Source: Rotaria sordida (Eukaryota; Rotifera; Eurotatoria; Philodinida; Philodinidae). From it: a stretch of 64,000 nucleotides of DNA. Shown piece after piece: positions 1 through 13,500 of the stretch. The notes under the pieces are model-generated. The model saw nothing but the letters and a program-made list of their open reading frames with translations. It did no database searches and was not told the DNA's origin. The position numbers and the translations under genes were made by a program. Within the stretch, counting starts at the first letter, position 1, and each line of letters opens with the position of its first letter. The DNA is taken from contig CAJNOL010000636.1 of assembly GCA_905250125.1 (NCBI GenBank), positions 7,885 through 71,884 on the forward strand, written 5' to 3'.

Positions 1-332
1 AGCTAGACATCATCATGTGTTTGACGAAAAACTAAACTCAGTCCAATATACTAAATATAAAGAATCCATTCGAAGTCGGTTGCACATTTCAATCTAACAA
101 TTCGTTGATAATGAAAAGCAATCTTTTCCCTTTACTCATTTAATCGACAGGTAAAGATTAAGGAGATATGAAGTCATTGATAGAAAAGATGATTTTTTTA
201 TATAAATTTACCTTTTAATAGCATAAAAATAAGATACTGAAGGTTTTAGATTAGATTTTTTCAATTTTCTCGTTTGATAACACATTATTCTAACAATTCT
301 ATAAAACTTTCACGGATTCTTTTTTTTTTTAG
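1..332 (+). other. Intron or upstream sequence of the first gene
   Basis: No coding exon is seen here. The stretch is A+T-rich and ends in a T-rich tract plus AG directly before the exon at 333, so most or all of it is probably the last intron of the gene that ends at 491. Confidence 0.5.
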
Positions 333-491
333 ATTCCCCGTCATTCCGATGCATCAACATCATCATCTCGAAAAACTCAATCACCTCGTCCATCGAAACT
401 TGAACCATTAGTAGTAACCAATGGTGAAATTCCACATGATCTGACATTAAATCCTAATAAACCATTATTACCAAAACGTTTTGTTAAATAA
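333..491 (+). CDS. Terminal exon of an unrecognised gene (partial)
   Basis: A 159-base open exon begins right after a T10-AG acceptor (AG at 331-332) and ends in TAA at 489-491. It encodes 52 residues rich in Ser, Pro and Lys and ending in the basic tail LLPKRFVK. The first half is low in complexity and looks disordered. I do not recognise the protein; the rest of the gene lies outside the window. It converges with the minus-strand STKLD1 gene, whose stop codon is only about 165 bases away. The entry phase is inferred from the open frame. Confidence 0.6.
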   Translation: MPRHSDASTSSSRKTQSPRPSKLEPLVVTNGEIPHDLTLNPNKPLLPKRFVK

Positions 492-654
492 AATCTCTTT
501 GGACATGACGTATTTTATTTATAAAAAAAAGAAAAAAGATTCTGAATATTCTCATGTAAAATCATGTTTGCCTTTTTTTTCTGTTTTCAAAAAAAAACTA
601 AAATTTCATATTGTAAGTGTTATTTTCTATAATAAAAAAAAAACGAAACATTTT

Positions 655-3600
655 TTATGAAATAGCTCTTCGCTGACGAATACATGTCATAATATGTTCA
701 CAAGTTTGTGCAATATCCTTTAAAAAAAAAGCAAAATTCATTTTATTATGATTGTTTTTTCTAAATTAAATCTAATCAAATAACTTACATCATTTTCTGA
801 ATGAAAACGTTTTATTTCATAGAGTAGATTTTCATCAATTTTTGTTGATATCATTTCATCAATAGCATCATCTAAATAATTAAATTAAACAAAATAGAAA
901 ATTTTTATTTCAACAATCTAATGTTATATATATTCTAACCATAAGATGACATTGATTTTAATAATGTTAATATTCCTCGTGCTATATCAATATAATTTTT
1001 AAATCGATCAAATATTTTATTTAAACTTTCCATCGAATCTAAAAGTGTACCATCATTTGAACGACTACAAAGAAAACGCATTACACAACGTTCTAAAAAA
1101 GAAAAAAAAACCTCATTTCCGTTTTGTTTTTTAGATTATTAAAAAAAATCATATACCATCAAGTTTAAATAATTCAGATAAAACAGCAAGTGCTATAAGA
1201 AAAATAAAGATTTTATGTTCTTATCTAAATTCATATAGAAAAATATTCAAACCAGCTTTAATTGCTTGACGATTATCATTATGTTTTTGTAAACCAATAG
1301 TAAAATAACGTACAAGATTAAATTGTACTAAATAATCAACAGTTGATTCTAATAATATAAACAAAAAATTTCAGTTTATTTCTTTATATTATCAAATAAT
1401 AAAACAAACAACATACATACTTTCAAAAACAAATGGTAAAAATGCAAAGCATACTTTTGTAAATAGATCACTATTATCTGAATGATTTTGAAGAATTTTT
1501 AAAAGAATACTAAGAATTGTTGCTTGATGATCACGAAGTTCATTTGCTAAATAGAATAAATATATCAATAAAATATACATTTCTTTCTTGTTACACGTCC
1601 TCGCTTGTTAGATTATGTCAAGTTAATTTCGAAAGTCAAAAATCTAGAAAACATCATTCTATTCTAGAGATATACATCGAAGTCAACTAAATGTCTTATT
1701 AATAAATCAGATTTAATACAAGTGGTTTTCTGAATTCGATTGATGTCTCTGCAAGGTTCACATTCATAAGAAGTCAGAGTTAACTTTGACTCCGACTTGT
1801 CCCAACCTTTGTAAAGTCATGAGGAGAAGTGAATTGAACCTCCGAAATATATCAGTTTGTGCAATGAATATCAAAAATTAAAACTCACCATTTAAGAAAA
1901 ATCTATTCTGCTAAACCTAATTTGTTAAAAAGCAATTTAGAGAACTCCGATCACTTCTAAAAATGACTTCCATACAGATCTGTCCTATTCTTCAATCATG
2001 TCAGAGATGTCCATCACGGCTGCTTTTTTTCTCTAGAGAGCATCGCAAAGCTGCATGAACTTACATAGAATTTCGGTATCTACAAAATATTATATACTGA
2101 GACTCGATGAATCTTATGGATGGATTAGTAACAAAAGCTCTAGTTCAATACAGTCACAGCAATGAAATGCGAAACATTATTTTGAATGCCATCGTGGCAG
2201 CGATAGGCTCTCATTCGTGACGGGCATCTCTCTATTATATGAAAGAACGTATTCCATGACATAGTGACATATTGCATACAACCACTTCTGAACTAGTTTA
2301 AAGGATGTTAAATGACTAAAATTAAAACTCAGACTTTGGAATGATGCTGATTTTGACATTCATACTAACAGTGATGTCGACAGTACATACTTACCCTTGG
2401 GATTTATTCAGTTGTTAATTTTTTCTTGTTTTATATTTGCAAAGATGGAATAGAAGATTTAACAAAAGAATTTTACGATCTCATTCAAACGTGTAGAATT
2501 TGATCGATAGTATGAAAAAAAAAACAAGTTTTCTTTCGAAAACTGTTGTTTGAATTTAATGGGGATAATCAGAAGAAGAAGACTATTAGAAAAAAATGCG
2601 ATTCAACTACAAAATTTTTAATAATCTTAAGAAAATATTTTCACATTATTCATTCTCTATGAATTTTCGGATTAATTATTGAGATCATATTACAATCTAT
2701 GTTTTTGAAAAATAAAATTAACTAACTCATTGAATCTTTTGCCATAAGCCAAAGAAGTGTACAACATTTGGCGCTAATATCAGCATTATGTTCATGTTTC
2801 GTCATTATTTGAACTAAATGTGAAGCTATTCGTGCATTATTCAAAAGTTTTTCATCTAAATTTTTATAAACAAAAAAATATACATAGAATTAGATTATCA
2901 ATATATAAAATTTACTTTGTGTTGCAAGAACAATAAGTATATCAGTTATTTTTTTAATTATATCTTCATTATTTTCATATAACTATAAGAATAGGAAAAG
3001 AAAAAACATAATTATATAAATAAACTAAAATCAAAAAACAAAACATACAGGTATTATTTTTCTAATAAATGTTACAATTTGTGATGTAATTATCGTATCA
3101 TTATGAATTATTTTAATTAAAAGTTCGAGTGTATTTTCAATTATAATTAAATTTGATAGAAAATGTTCAACAATAGGTATTAGATCTTTTTGAAAACACT
3201 TTGCCAATGATGATAAATCAATCTAACAAGATGATACTTTTTTTTTGTTTTCTCTTTTATTTTATAAATATAAATTAATAGATTTACTGATTTTGATTGA
3301 TTACATAATTGAATTGCATATTCAATACGACTTTCAGCATTATGATGTTGTTTTAAATAATTAAGATAATATTCAAATTTTTCATTATTTACTAAATCTA
3401 TGAAATAATTTATTTAAGAAATAAAAGATGAAGATCTTTAAATAAATATGATTAAATACCATTACGAGTTTGTTTTTTATCACTCAGTGATGGATATTTC
3501 ATTTGACTTGAATCAATATTATGCATACTTTCAATTATATATTCATCATGTAAAAAATCTCTATATGAGAAAAAAAAAACAAATCAGAACTTACTAATGA

Positions 3601-6238
3601 CTTATTCAATTTATGAGAAAGCTAGATTAAAAATATACAGATCAATATTCATATGAATCCACTAATGAGATTTTATAATGAGATTTCTATATATGTTGAC
3701 AGATAGCAGTTACTAGTGTAAGTCTCAGATAGAGATTTGCAAGATAAGCCATTTCCATATCCCGTATTGTCACTGACGAAGGAACACTCATAGGTGTCCA
3801 CATCCTTTTCAGCTGCTATTTCGTTCATAAGTAGGTCTTGACGAGCTATAGAAAGTCTCCAAAGTGTTTGTGCTCATGTGTGTTCTTTGCCGAGTTTTGA
3901 ATTGTTCGAGTATTTTCTATTCACGTGAAAGTGATGCGAATGCTTTTTGATGGCTATTAAAAGGTAGGATTTTTACGAGTGAACTTAACAATAATTAGAT
4001 TATACTAGACTTTCCAACGTTTTTTTCTTAATTACCATTTCTATTAGAACATAAAGTATTCATCTTCAGGACTGTCGTATGAAACTAAATGTACACTATT
4101 CAGCAGTTCGACAAATGTTTGTATGCTGTGAGAAAATCATGGTGACATTTTGAGATCAATCATCTGTGAACTTCTTAAAGTTGTCACGTTGGTACGTCTA
4201 GCATAATCTAGTTATCATAAAGTTCACTCGCAAAAACACTTACAGTCTTCTACCTTTTAATAATCATCAAAAAGTATTTGCCATTACTTTCACGTGCATG
4301 GAAAATATTCGAACAATTCAAAATCCGACAAGAAACGCCCATGATCATAAACCCTTGGGATGCTTTTCATAGCTCACCAAGGCCTACTTACCGACAAAAT
4401 ATCAGCTAATAAGGATGCGGACACCTGATAATGTTCTCTAGTGAGAAAAATTTTCTAACTCTTACCATACCCTGTACATCTCTACTCTCAAACACCAGCC
4501 ATGATTTGCTGTAAGTTCGATGTACTGATTCTTAATGTTCAATGTTATCTATTTGAATTTTTCTAGAAATTTATGAAAGTTTAAAGTTAGATAATTTTTC
4601 TAAAAATTTGATCAGAATTAATCAACAACGACTATGCAGATCTATATAACCTTCTAATATTATTACTTCTGAAAGATAGATTCGATTATAATCAATAATA
4701 TATAGATACATTTGAATAATTTCAACCTACTCTTCTTTGAGACGTTCTTCAGGATTCGGAACTACCATTTGACCGATCAATGCTGGTATTGTTTCATGTA
4801 CCTAATTACAAAATAAAAACAAATATTTTCTATAAAATCTTCTATTAACTCACATTTTGTAAATTTTGAAGAGTTTCAGACAATGTACTAGCATCATGTC
4901 GAGCACATATACGTAATTGTAATGTTTCTTCATCCTATTTAAATAAAACAATTTAAAAAAAGAACATTTCCTATAATGATTTCTTACAGTTAATGTATCA
5001 CATGTAATCATATCTAAAAGTATACAACCCAATGAATATATATCCGATTGTATTGTATATTGTCCTGATTCCAATATTTCTGGTGCTGTATATGAAAGAG
5101 CACCTAAACAAAAAGAAAAATCAATGAATCAAATATATTTTAAATTCATAATGAAAAAAACAAAGCAATCAACAGCAAAAATTTTTCATGAAACTAATAT
5201 GCATTATTTTCTTTCTCTCTCTCTCTCTCTTACTATGACATTTAATACAACTAGATTCATCAATTGATAAACCTAGATTTCATATTATTCAAAAACAAAA
5301 GAAAATATCTTTTAATAGATATGAATACATACGACGAGGTAATCGTGTTCGCATACGAAGATCATAAGCAACTGATAATGGAATTATATCACCAATAATT
5401 AATGAACAATTTTCTTCATTATTTTCACCACGTAAATAAATACAATCTGGTTTTAAATTTCTATATTTAAAATCGAAAGAAAATAATAATTATTCAAAAA
5501 AAAAAAAAAGAGAGAAAAAGAAAATTTTTTATTTTACCGATGAGCAATATTTTGATTCCATAAAAACATTAATCCATCTAAAATTTGTGCAAACCAGATA
5601 TCAACTAACTAACAAATAGAAGAAATGAAAATTTTTAATTAAATTCTCTTTTTTTTTTATTTTTGCATAATCTTACTTGATTATTAAGTGCATTTTTATT
5701 ATTTCGTAATTTTTGTAAATATATATCAAGATTTCCCATTGGAAAATATTCAGATATAAGATTAATAAATGTTGCACTAATCTAAAGAAATTTTTTGGAA
5801 ATAATTTATTGAGAAAAGAAAAACAAAATTCTTCATACTTTATGATCAAATGATGTAAATATATCAAAATATAATGCAACATTTTCATATGATAATTTCA
5901 TTAAAGGAAGATACTAATTTGGAACAAAAAAAAAGACACAATGGAAAACAAAATAGAATTATTTAAGATTTCTACTTCTTGATATGCTACAACAGTTGTT
6001 GCCATATCCATTAATTCCATCTAAAATTTAAAGTAATTAATTTGAATAAATTTTATAATAATAATAAGAAAAAAAAAACTAACTTTTGACAATAAATAAG
6101 TTTTATTTGAATCTTTTTCTCGAACAACAATTCGTTCGGCAAGTGTATCTAAGCCAAGACATTCGTCAATCTTAAAAAAAATAATTTAGATATAAGTCAT
6201 ACGAATTAAAATGTTATACTTACAATATATTTATCCAT
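655..6238 (-). CDS. STKLD1: Serine/threonine kinase-like domain protein STKLD1 (SgK071 family pseudokinase)
   Basis: Twenty-one exons join in frame to 643 aa: 6224-6238, 6084-6170, 5976-6020, 5839-5913, 5677-5781, 5538-5608, 5333-5460, 4988-5103, 4854-4934, 4731-4801, 3460-3560, 3288-3397, 3049-3222, 2916-2982, 2727-2855, 1421-1546, 1253-1348, 1157-1192, 940-1092, 789-871, 655-717. Residues 1-265 form a protein kinase fold: an APE motif at 182-184, then SDIYSLGCILLDM. Catalysis looks lost. There is no glycine-rich loop, the HRD motif reads HRN (132-134), the metal-binding Asn position is Cys139, and the DFG position reads GDI (156-158). The remainder is helical and resembles the armadillo-like half of STKLD1; the family is about this length. 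The biochemical role of the family is not established. Introns 10 (3561-4730) and 15 (1547-2726) are long; the first holds a foldback element, and in the second I see nothing. Confidence 0.85.
3728..4495. mobile_element. Foldback (long inverted repeat) element in STKLD1 intron 10
   Basis: The arm at about 3728-4022 and the reverse complement of 4186-4495 align over nearly 290 bases with scattered mismatches. Shared blocks include TTTTGAATTGTTCGA, ATTAAAAGGTAG, GCGAGTGAACTT/ACGAGTGAACTT and CTAGATTATGCTAGAC/TTAGATTATACTAGAC. About 165 bases separate the arms. No open reading frame of note is present. This is the architecture of a non-autonomous foldback DNA transposon. The exact ends and target duplication are not resolved, and the superfamily is unknown. 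Confidence 0.7.
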
Positions 6239-6602
6239 TTAAAAAAAAAAGATTTTTCTCTTTGAAATTGAAACTAACAGTATAGTTTTGATTACCATTG
6301 ATCAGTACTATACTCTAGTAATAACCTCCTTATCACTTCAATATATTTTTAAATAACCAAATAATCTTCTTTTGAAACATTTTCTTTAAAATTATTAATT
6401 GCAATTTAAAAAGAAAAAGAAAGCGCGTAATTTTTCTATGCACGACATCTACTAAATCAAGTCAATCGTTTGGTCTTTTTGATAGAATATAACAACCAGT
6501 CAAACACAAGTACTGATAAATCTTGGAACAGTAAGAAAAAAATATGTTAATCTTTGTAATTACTTTATAGAAAATAAAATTTTGATTTTTGAAATATTCT
6601 AG
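6239..6602. promoter_or_regulatory. Shared promoter region between divergent STKLD1 and TOMM22
   Basis: The two start codons face away from each other across 364 bases, so both promoters and 5' leaders must lie here unless untranslated exons lie further off. No clear TATA box or motif stands out in the A+T-rich sequence. The role is inferred from position only. Confidence 0.45.
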
Positions 6603-7205
6603 ATGACTGAAGAAGACATATCTGCCTTAGTAACTTCAATTGATGAAAATGATATTGAAATAATTCCTTCAAATGGTTCTGAAATAAATGATCAATTGAA
6701 TTTTATATCTGGGCATTTTTCAATCGATAATAGAAATCTTAATCCACCAATAGTTCCTATACAAACAACAAGATTAAATCATGAAGATTCTGAGGTAATA
6801 TTGAATAAAAAAAAAAATTTTTTTTTGTTTTTCTAAAAGAATTTAATATTTAAAAGGAATTCGAAGATGAAACATTAATTGAACGTCTTTATGGTCTTAC
6901 TGAAATGTTTCCTAATTGGTTACAAACATTATTTCAAAATTCTAATCATTATGCAAAATATGTTGGTCAAGTTATGAAAAAAACCATTTGGTTTTGTAGT
7001 TCATCATTTATTGTTCTTCTTCTACCAATTCTTCTTCAACTTGAATTTTCACAAGTTGCTGAAATGGAAGCAGCACAAACACGTCAAGTAAATTTCAATA
7101 TATACATATATAAAAATAAAAAAAAATTTTTTTTTAAAAACTAATTAGATTCTTCTTGGACCATCAGCACAAATTGGATCAAATTTTGGTATTGGTCAAA
7201 AATAG
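6603..7205 (+). CDS. TOMM22: Mitochondrial import receptor subunit TOM22
   Basis: Three exons (6603-6794, 6857-7087, 7149-7205) join in frame to 159 aa. TOM22 is the central receptor of the outer-membrane TOM complex; its acidic cytosolic part receives presequences from TOM20 and its membrane helix organises the pore. Visible support: an acidic N-terminus, the family signature ERLYGLTEMFP, one membrane span (SSSFIVLLLPILLQLEF), and a tail beginning TRQILLGP that matches the animal C-terminus. The start is the first ATG after upstream stops. The gene is divergent from STKLD1 and is followed by EIF3L about 370 bases downstream. Confidence 0.93.
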
Positions 7206-7577
7206 ATTAGTGTGATATATACATATATAATATATCGAACATAGTTATTTTTTTTCCCGTTCCAACGTGTTGTCACCTTCTTATGTTGTACAGCAACTGT
7301 TTTAGCTTTGTTGTTTTCTGTTTTTCAAACGAACTCTTTACATTCTTGATTTATTCTTATTTTTAACATTATGACAAAGCGAAAAGGAAAACAGAAAAGC
7401 CAAACAAGAGTATTATCTGTTGGTCTTTCAAATCAATTATGAACATAAGAAACAAAGTTTCTTTTGTTGATATTTTGATAGGATATTGTTTTGATCCTTA
7501 AAGTATGCATTAAAAAAAATATATAGAAAATATTTCTAGATTTTTTTCCAAAATCAAAATTATAACAACATATAATC
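7206..7577 (+). other. TOMM22-EIF3L spacer
   Basis: A+T-rich sequence of 372 bases holding the TOMM22 3' end and the EIF3L leader. I see no gene or repeat. Confidence 0.5.
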
Positions 7578-10500
7578 ATGATGGATTTTGAAGTAAGGAA
7601 AAGAAATTTTTCAAAAATAGTCTCTATTTGATTGAAAAAAAAATCTTTTTTTTTTCTTTATAGTATACACCATATGGTGGTACCACGGCTCCATCAACAA
7701 TGAATCAACAAGGTTAATTTGTTGTTGTTGTTTTTTATTTATAATTCAATTTAATTTTTAATAGAAATGGATCATTACTTTGGAGGATCATATGGTGGTG
7801 GAGTTTCTAGTATTAGTCGACGTGAAATTATTGAACATTTTGCAGAATTTCGTCGAGCTATTCATGAAGGACCTGTTTCACTTGTTCAACATTATTATAA
7901 TACAAAGTAAAGAAAATCGATGTATTTTTTTTGAGATAAGTTTTATCGATTTTTTTTAGTTATGCAACAATGATGCAAAATTATAGTGCAGAATGGCCGT
8001 CAGCTGAAGCATTGAGAGAACACGTTGGAGGTTTGCTTTGATTTTATTGATAATATAATTCTTATGAGAAGTGATTTAATTGTATAGAAAGTAAACTTTG
8101 TATGAAATGTCGTTTTGAAATCGATCGAATTATCTTCACAATCTCTTTCATTCAATAAGTTTTAAAGAATAATTGCTAAAATTTTGAAGTTCGACTGTTA
8201 AAAGACGTTCATCTTTGATTATAGAAAGTTAATGTGTTGTATAACATTATTAAAACAGACAATCGAATGTACAAATGAACTTTTTCGAAACTGAAATCTA
8301 TATAAGAAAAACGATCGAATCCAATGAAAATGTTTTGCAAAAGTGTGGGAAATATATGAATAGTTTGAAAGTATTATTTTTAAGATTTATAAGCAAAAGA
8401 TATATTTTTATTCCCTTTAGTATCTTTAGACTAAAGAAAGTAAAGAGGCTCAAGGTATAAAGATTGTTTATAGCTGTAAAGGAATAGTTAAACTTGAATA
8501 AGTTTGATTTCTTATGAACTCTTCACTGAATTGATCCGGCTCGTAGGTCAGTCTAAAATCCATTAGAGTATTGGTGTCATTTCCATAATCGATGAATTAG
8601 TTTATTGATATGCATCAAACCTCGAAATGGGCCGTCGGGTCCAAACTTTATTTCTTTTTTCAAGAGAATTTTCGACGTAAGAAAACAGAAAAAATCCGAT
8701 TTTAATCAATTTTTTTTGTAACTAAATATAGTTTTAGTCAAAAAAAAAAATTTAATTAATTGACCAAAAATAAGCTAAAATCTATCTTTAAAGTTGAAAA
8801 ATTGGATAACAATCAGAGTTAAATAACGTTATTTTATCGGTTTTTTTTATTCAAAAATAATTGATGTTATTTTGATTTTTCGCCAAAATTTTTTACATAG
8901 TTTTGTACCTCACAATTGATAGCAATCAAGAATTTTCATTATGCCACATTTTGAAAGATTTATTTAACCAATAAATAAAAGCAGAGCATTTATTGGATTC
9001 GATGATATTCGTCATTCACGCACAAAATCGAGTACACTATCAATTTTATTAAGTGACATAAGTGTTAATGAAGGTACATAGTGATAATTGTATACTAAAA
9101 TTAACATTCTGACTAAAAATAGTAATCGATCAGGCTATTAGAAATGAACCAGTGTGCATTTTATTCTTGAAAGCTTTTTGTTAATAAATGGTAGTCTTCA
9201 AGCAGTTTGAATACCGATGAATGCATCTTGCTCTTTCGGTTCAATAAGTAATTCAGCTTCTTCCTCATGCTGTTGTTTCAAGCGTTAAAATTGCCTAACT
9301 TTATTCACCTTGTGATCGCTATCATAATAAACGTTTTACAATATTCTAATAAATGACTACAGTGATTGTGAATTTACATCATGTAGCGGATCAGACCAGA
9401 TTCTAATAGAGCAGAAGGTGGGTCGAGTGGGCACGAGCAAATTCTAGCCCGGTGAATACCGGGCCATCAAAACATGGTCTGATTTCGAGGTCTGCTATGC
9501 AGCTTACCAGTGAGAGATGATTAAATTCATTCATCTTTCATACAAATTAATTAGTTTAAGGGAACTTTGTCTTTTGGATGTTAAAATCACAATTTTTTCG
9601 ATTTTGGGTTTTTCATCGTTAATATAGTTTCGAAGTGTCCTCTGTCAAATGCCATATAAATGAGAACTATTTGTTGTTAATTAGTACTTTCATTAAACTC
9701 AACTCTCGAAATCCTTGTCAGAAAAACTCGTGCTACGATTTTTCTTTGTATGCAAAACTCTTCTAATGATAATTTCTAAAGGTGCTGATAGTATGCATCA
9801 AAGACTTCTAACGTCATCGAATACGGCCAGTTTTTTATCACTTTAGTTGACGAAAAAAGTCTTGATAAATACATGAAAATTTGTTTTTTTGCTTTTCTCG
9901 AGATCAATTTTTATATAAAAAAAAAAGTACAGAATCACTCCCGTCTTGCCAACATAGTATGTTCGATCGATCTGAAACTCTTTTTTACAGGTATTGGACA
10001 CTGTTTGAGGTACCTACTTCTTTTTCTTTTAAAAAATATTACACCATTGATTTTCGGCAGATTTTACAGAAAAAAAATCTCTAGGAAGAAAAAAACATGT
10101 ATTTTTTCAGGTACGTTCAGTATTTTGGTTTTTTTTATTCGAATGGAAGGAGATAAAAAGAAACCAAAAAACATAGGCACTCCAAATATCCTGAAAGTTT
10201 CAAATATTTTTGGGGAGTTGTTCTTCAGAAACCCCAAAAAAGGGATGCCTTAAGGTCGACAAGCATTTATAACAGGATGCAAAAAGAAAGAGATAAGCTA
10301 TATCTGTAATCGATCGATCTAAAATCTGTTAAATTACGATAACTAGAAAATATATTTTTGTTAAACTGTTTTTTTTTTGAACTTTGAACAATTCAAATAA
10401 CAAAATAATTCATGAAAGATTTCCTTCTTCACTTATGTTATCTTATTATTTCTCTTTAGATGATCCATTATTTCTTACTTTATACAAAGAAATGTACTTT

Positions 10501-13500
10501 CGACATATTTATGCATCAAAACCGGTAAAAACTTTTTAAAAAAAAATCTTTATTTATTTATTTTGTTTAATTTAATTTTTTTTTTCTTTGTATAGGGTGG
10601 TGTTTCATTAGAAGAACGACAAGAATCTTATGTGAATTATATTGATCTATTTAATTTGGTTTTAGCTAAAGAACAACCATTGAAAATTGAATTACCCGAT
10701 CAATGGTTATGGGATATAATCGAAGAATTTATTTATCAATTTCAATCATTTTGTAATTTTCGTACAAAATTAGCTAAACGAACTGATGATGATATTGAAC
10801 AATTAAAACGAAATATAAAAATTTGGAATGTTCATGCTGTACTTAATGTTATGCATAGTCTTGTTGATAAATCACGAATTGTTGAACAATTAGAGGCAAC
10901 AAAAAAAGGAGGTAAAAAAAACGAGAAATCAATTCTTTATTTTTATATAGTTGATTTTTTCTTTTTGTTTTTTATGTAGTATCATTCAATCCTGGTAGTG
11001 ATTTATTTTGTCAAACAAATCTTTATAAAATGTTTGGATATTTTAGTTTAATTGGTTTATTAAAATTACATACATTAACAAGTGATTATTATATGGCATT
11101 AAAAACAATTGAATGTATTGATTTAGATGTTACAAAACAGGTAGATTTTATTTAAGAAAAAATAAATATGATTTTTTTGTTGCTGTATTTTTAGAATGAT
11201 GTTTGTCAAGTATTTCATTGTATTGTAGCAACAAATTATCATGCAGGTTTTTGTTATACAATGATGAGAAATTATGAAGATGCTATAAGAGTTTTTGTTG
11301 ATACATTACTTTATATTCAACGTAGTAAACCAATTATAGTTGCTCAAACATTTCAAAATGATGCAGTAAGATAAGAAAAACAAACAAAAATTAACTAATA
11401 GTTTTTCTAATTTAATATTTGATTTAAAAATATATATATATATATAGGTTAATAAAACAGCTGATCAAATGATGACATTACTTGCTATTTGTTTGACATT
11501 AAATCCAATGCGTATTGATGAAACAATTTATTTACATTTAAGAGAAAAATTTCTTGATAAATTACCTAAACCATTACTTTGGGTTGGGTAAGTTTAGATG
11601 TTTTGCATAGTTTATTTATATTTTGTTTTTGTTATATTTAGACCAGATGGAAAATTACCATTTCGAGATAGTTTTGCATATGGTAAATCAAGTTATTTTT
11701 ATAAAAGAGGAGGAAAAAAAAAGAAGAATTTCTAAGCATTAGAAATTATCTATTCATTTTTCGTATTCTCATCAGTTTAGTAAAACAGTACTGAATACAA
11801 AGAAGTTTGTTGATTTAAATACGAGCATCTATAATTGTTTATTGAAGAATTAAATAAAATAGTTTAATATGCTATTTGAATACAAAAGTTTTTTCAAAAA
11901 AAAAAAAACCTTGATTTTCTAGGTAAATGTTAGCAAAAAAACAAGCCCGCAATAGAAGGCTAGAAGGATGCGATAATTCCTAGACCATGATGTCAAAAAT
12001 GATGTTTTTTCAATATTAAGAATATAGTTAAAGTTTTCGGAATTGATCGAAAAAAAAACCTAGAAAATTCGAATATTCTATCAATTCCGAAATCTTTTAT
12101 TTTATACTTCATGGCTTTTGACTACAATTTCGAATAGAGCAAAAAATATTGATTATGATTAATTTAAACAAATACATCGGAACTAGATTCTTAATAAGAA
12201 AAAAAATGTCACATTTGATATTATATTCAAGAAAATGATACATCCTCTACAAGACCATGGCTTTTCATTCTAGCTGGGAGATTATTCATTTTATTCGTTT
12301 AATCAATGACTATATGAAATATAATCTGACAAGAGATGATTAAAAATAAATTATCTATAGACATATTTTCATTCAAAAAATCTTTGTATTTTTTGAAGCG
12401 CTAAGTTGTAATGCGTAGATATTTAAATTTTTCTCTTTGAAAATCAACTGAGACTCGACATAGTGTTGTTTTTCTGTAAGTTTTATACTATAATAACCAA
12501 AACAAAAAAAAAAAAGAAAAATACTTTCCATATTCAAACGTAGATCTCAACGAAGAAAAGTTAATTTCTTATGCATTGTTGAATTATCTATTTTACTAAG
12601 CATATTAACAATTCTTTTAGTATTCATATATAAAATTTCAATTTCATAAGCTTAGATCTTTTTCTATTCAAAAATTCAAGTCGAGTATTTTTATCATACT
12701 GATTTAATATTTAGCTTGTCCAAAATTTATTAGTCCTGCACCAACAATTTTTGAACAACGTAATGATACACAATGGGCGGTAAGAATAATAAAATTATAT
12801 TAGAAGAAAAATTTAATTTGTTTTTTTTTTTTTCATATTAGGAACCATTCAATCGACAAATAGAAGTATTTACTGAAGAACTTCAAGAACAAGCATATAT
12901 TCCTGATGTTCGAAGGTAAGCAAAAAAATTTCAATTTATTTAATTTTTAATTAAAATTTAATTTTGTTTATAGTTATTTAAAATTATATACAACAATGAA
13001 TATTGAAAAATTAGCAACATTTATGGAAAAAGTAATTAAACGCTAAATTCTTTTTTTTTTTCTATAAATTTTACTTCATTTTTAGACACCGCAAGAAGTT
13101 AAACCAATATTATTAACATTTAAAGTTTGTTTATGAAAAAAATGTGTCACATTATGTTGTTTAATTTTTTGTTTTAAGCATAAATTAAGTGGTAATGATG
13201 CAACACAAAAAACAGAAGAAGATTTTCAATCATCAGCTGATATTGATTTTTATATAGATAAAGTAAAAAAAAAAAGTTATTTTTAGAATTCTATTATTAC
13301 TTTTATGGTTATAGGAAATCATTTATATTGCTGATACAAAAATAACACGACGTTATAGTGATTATCTTGTTAAACAAATTCTTAAATATGAAGAAGTATG
13401 TTGTTGTTTGTTTGTGTTTTGTTTTTTTTCATTGAAATAATATTCTCTTATTAACAATTTCACTGAATAACCTTATATAAGTATAAACTCGTATAACAAA

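Noticed and set aside
9873-10253. A 126-residue open frame in EIF3L intron 4
   Set aside because: Phe/Lys-rich wording follows the T and A tracts; no domain is recognised and it sits in an intron. A faint likeness to the core of the 28440 element (CAGTATTTTGGTT) is too short to use.
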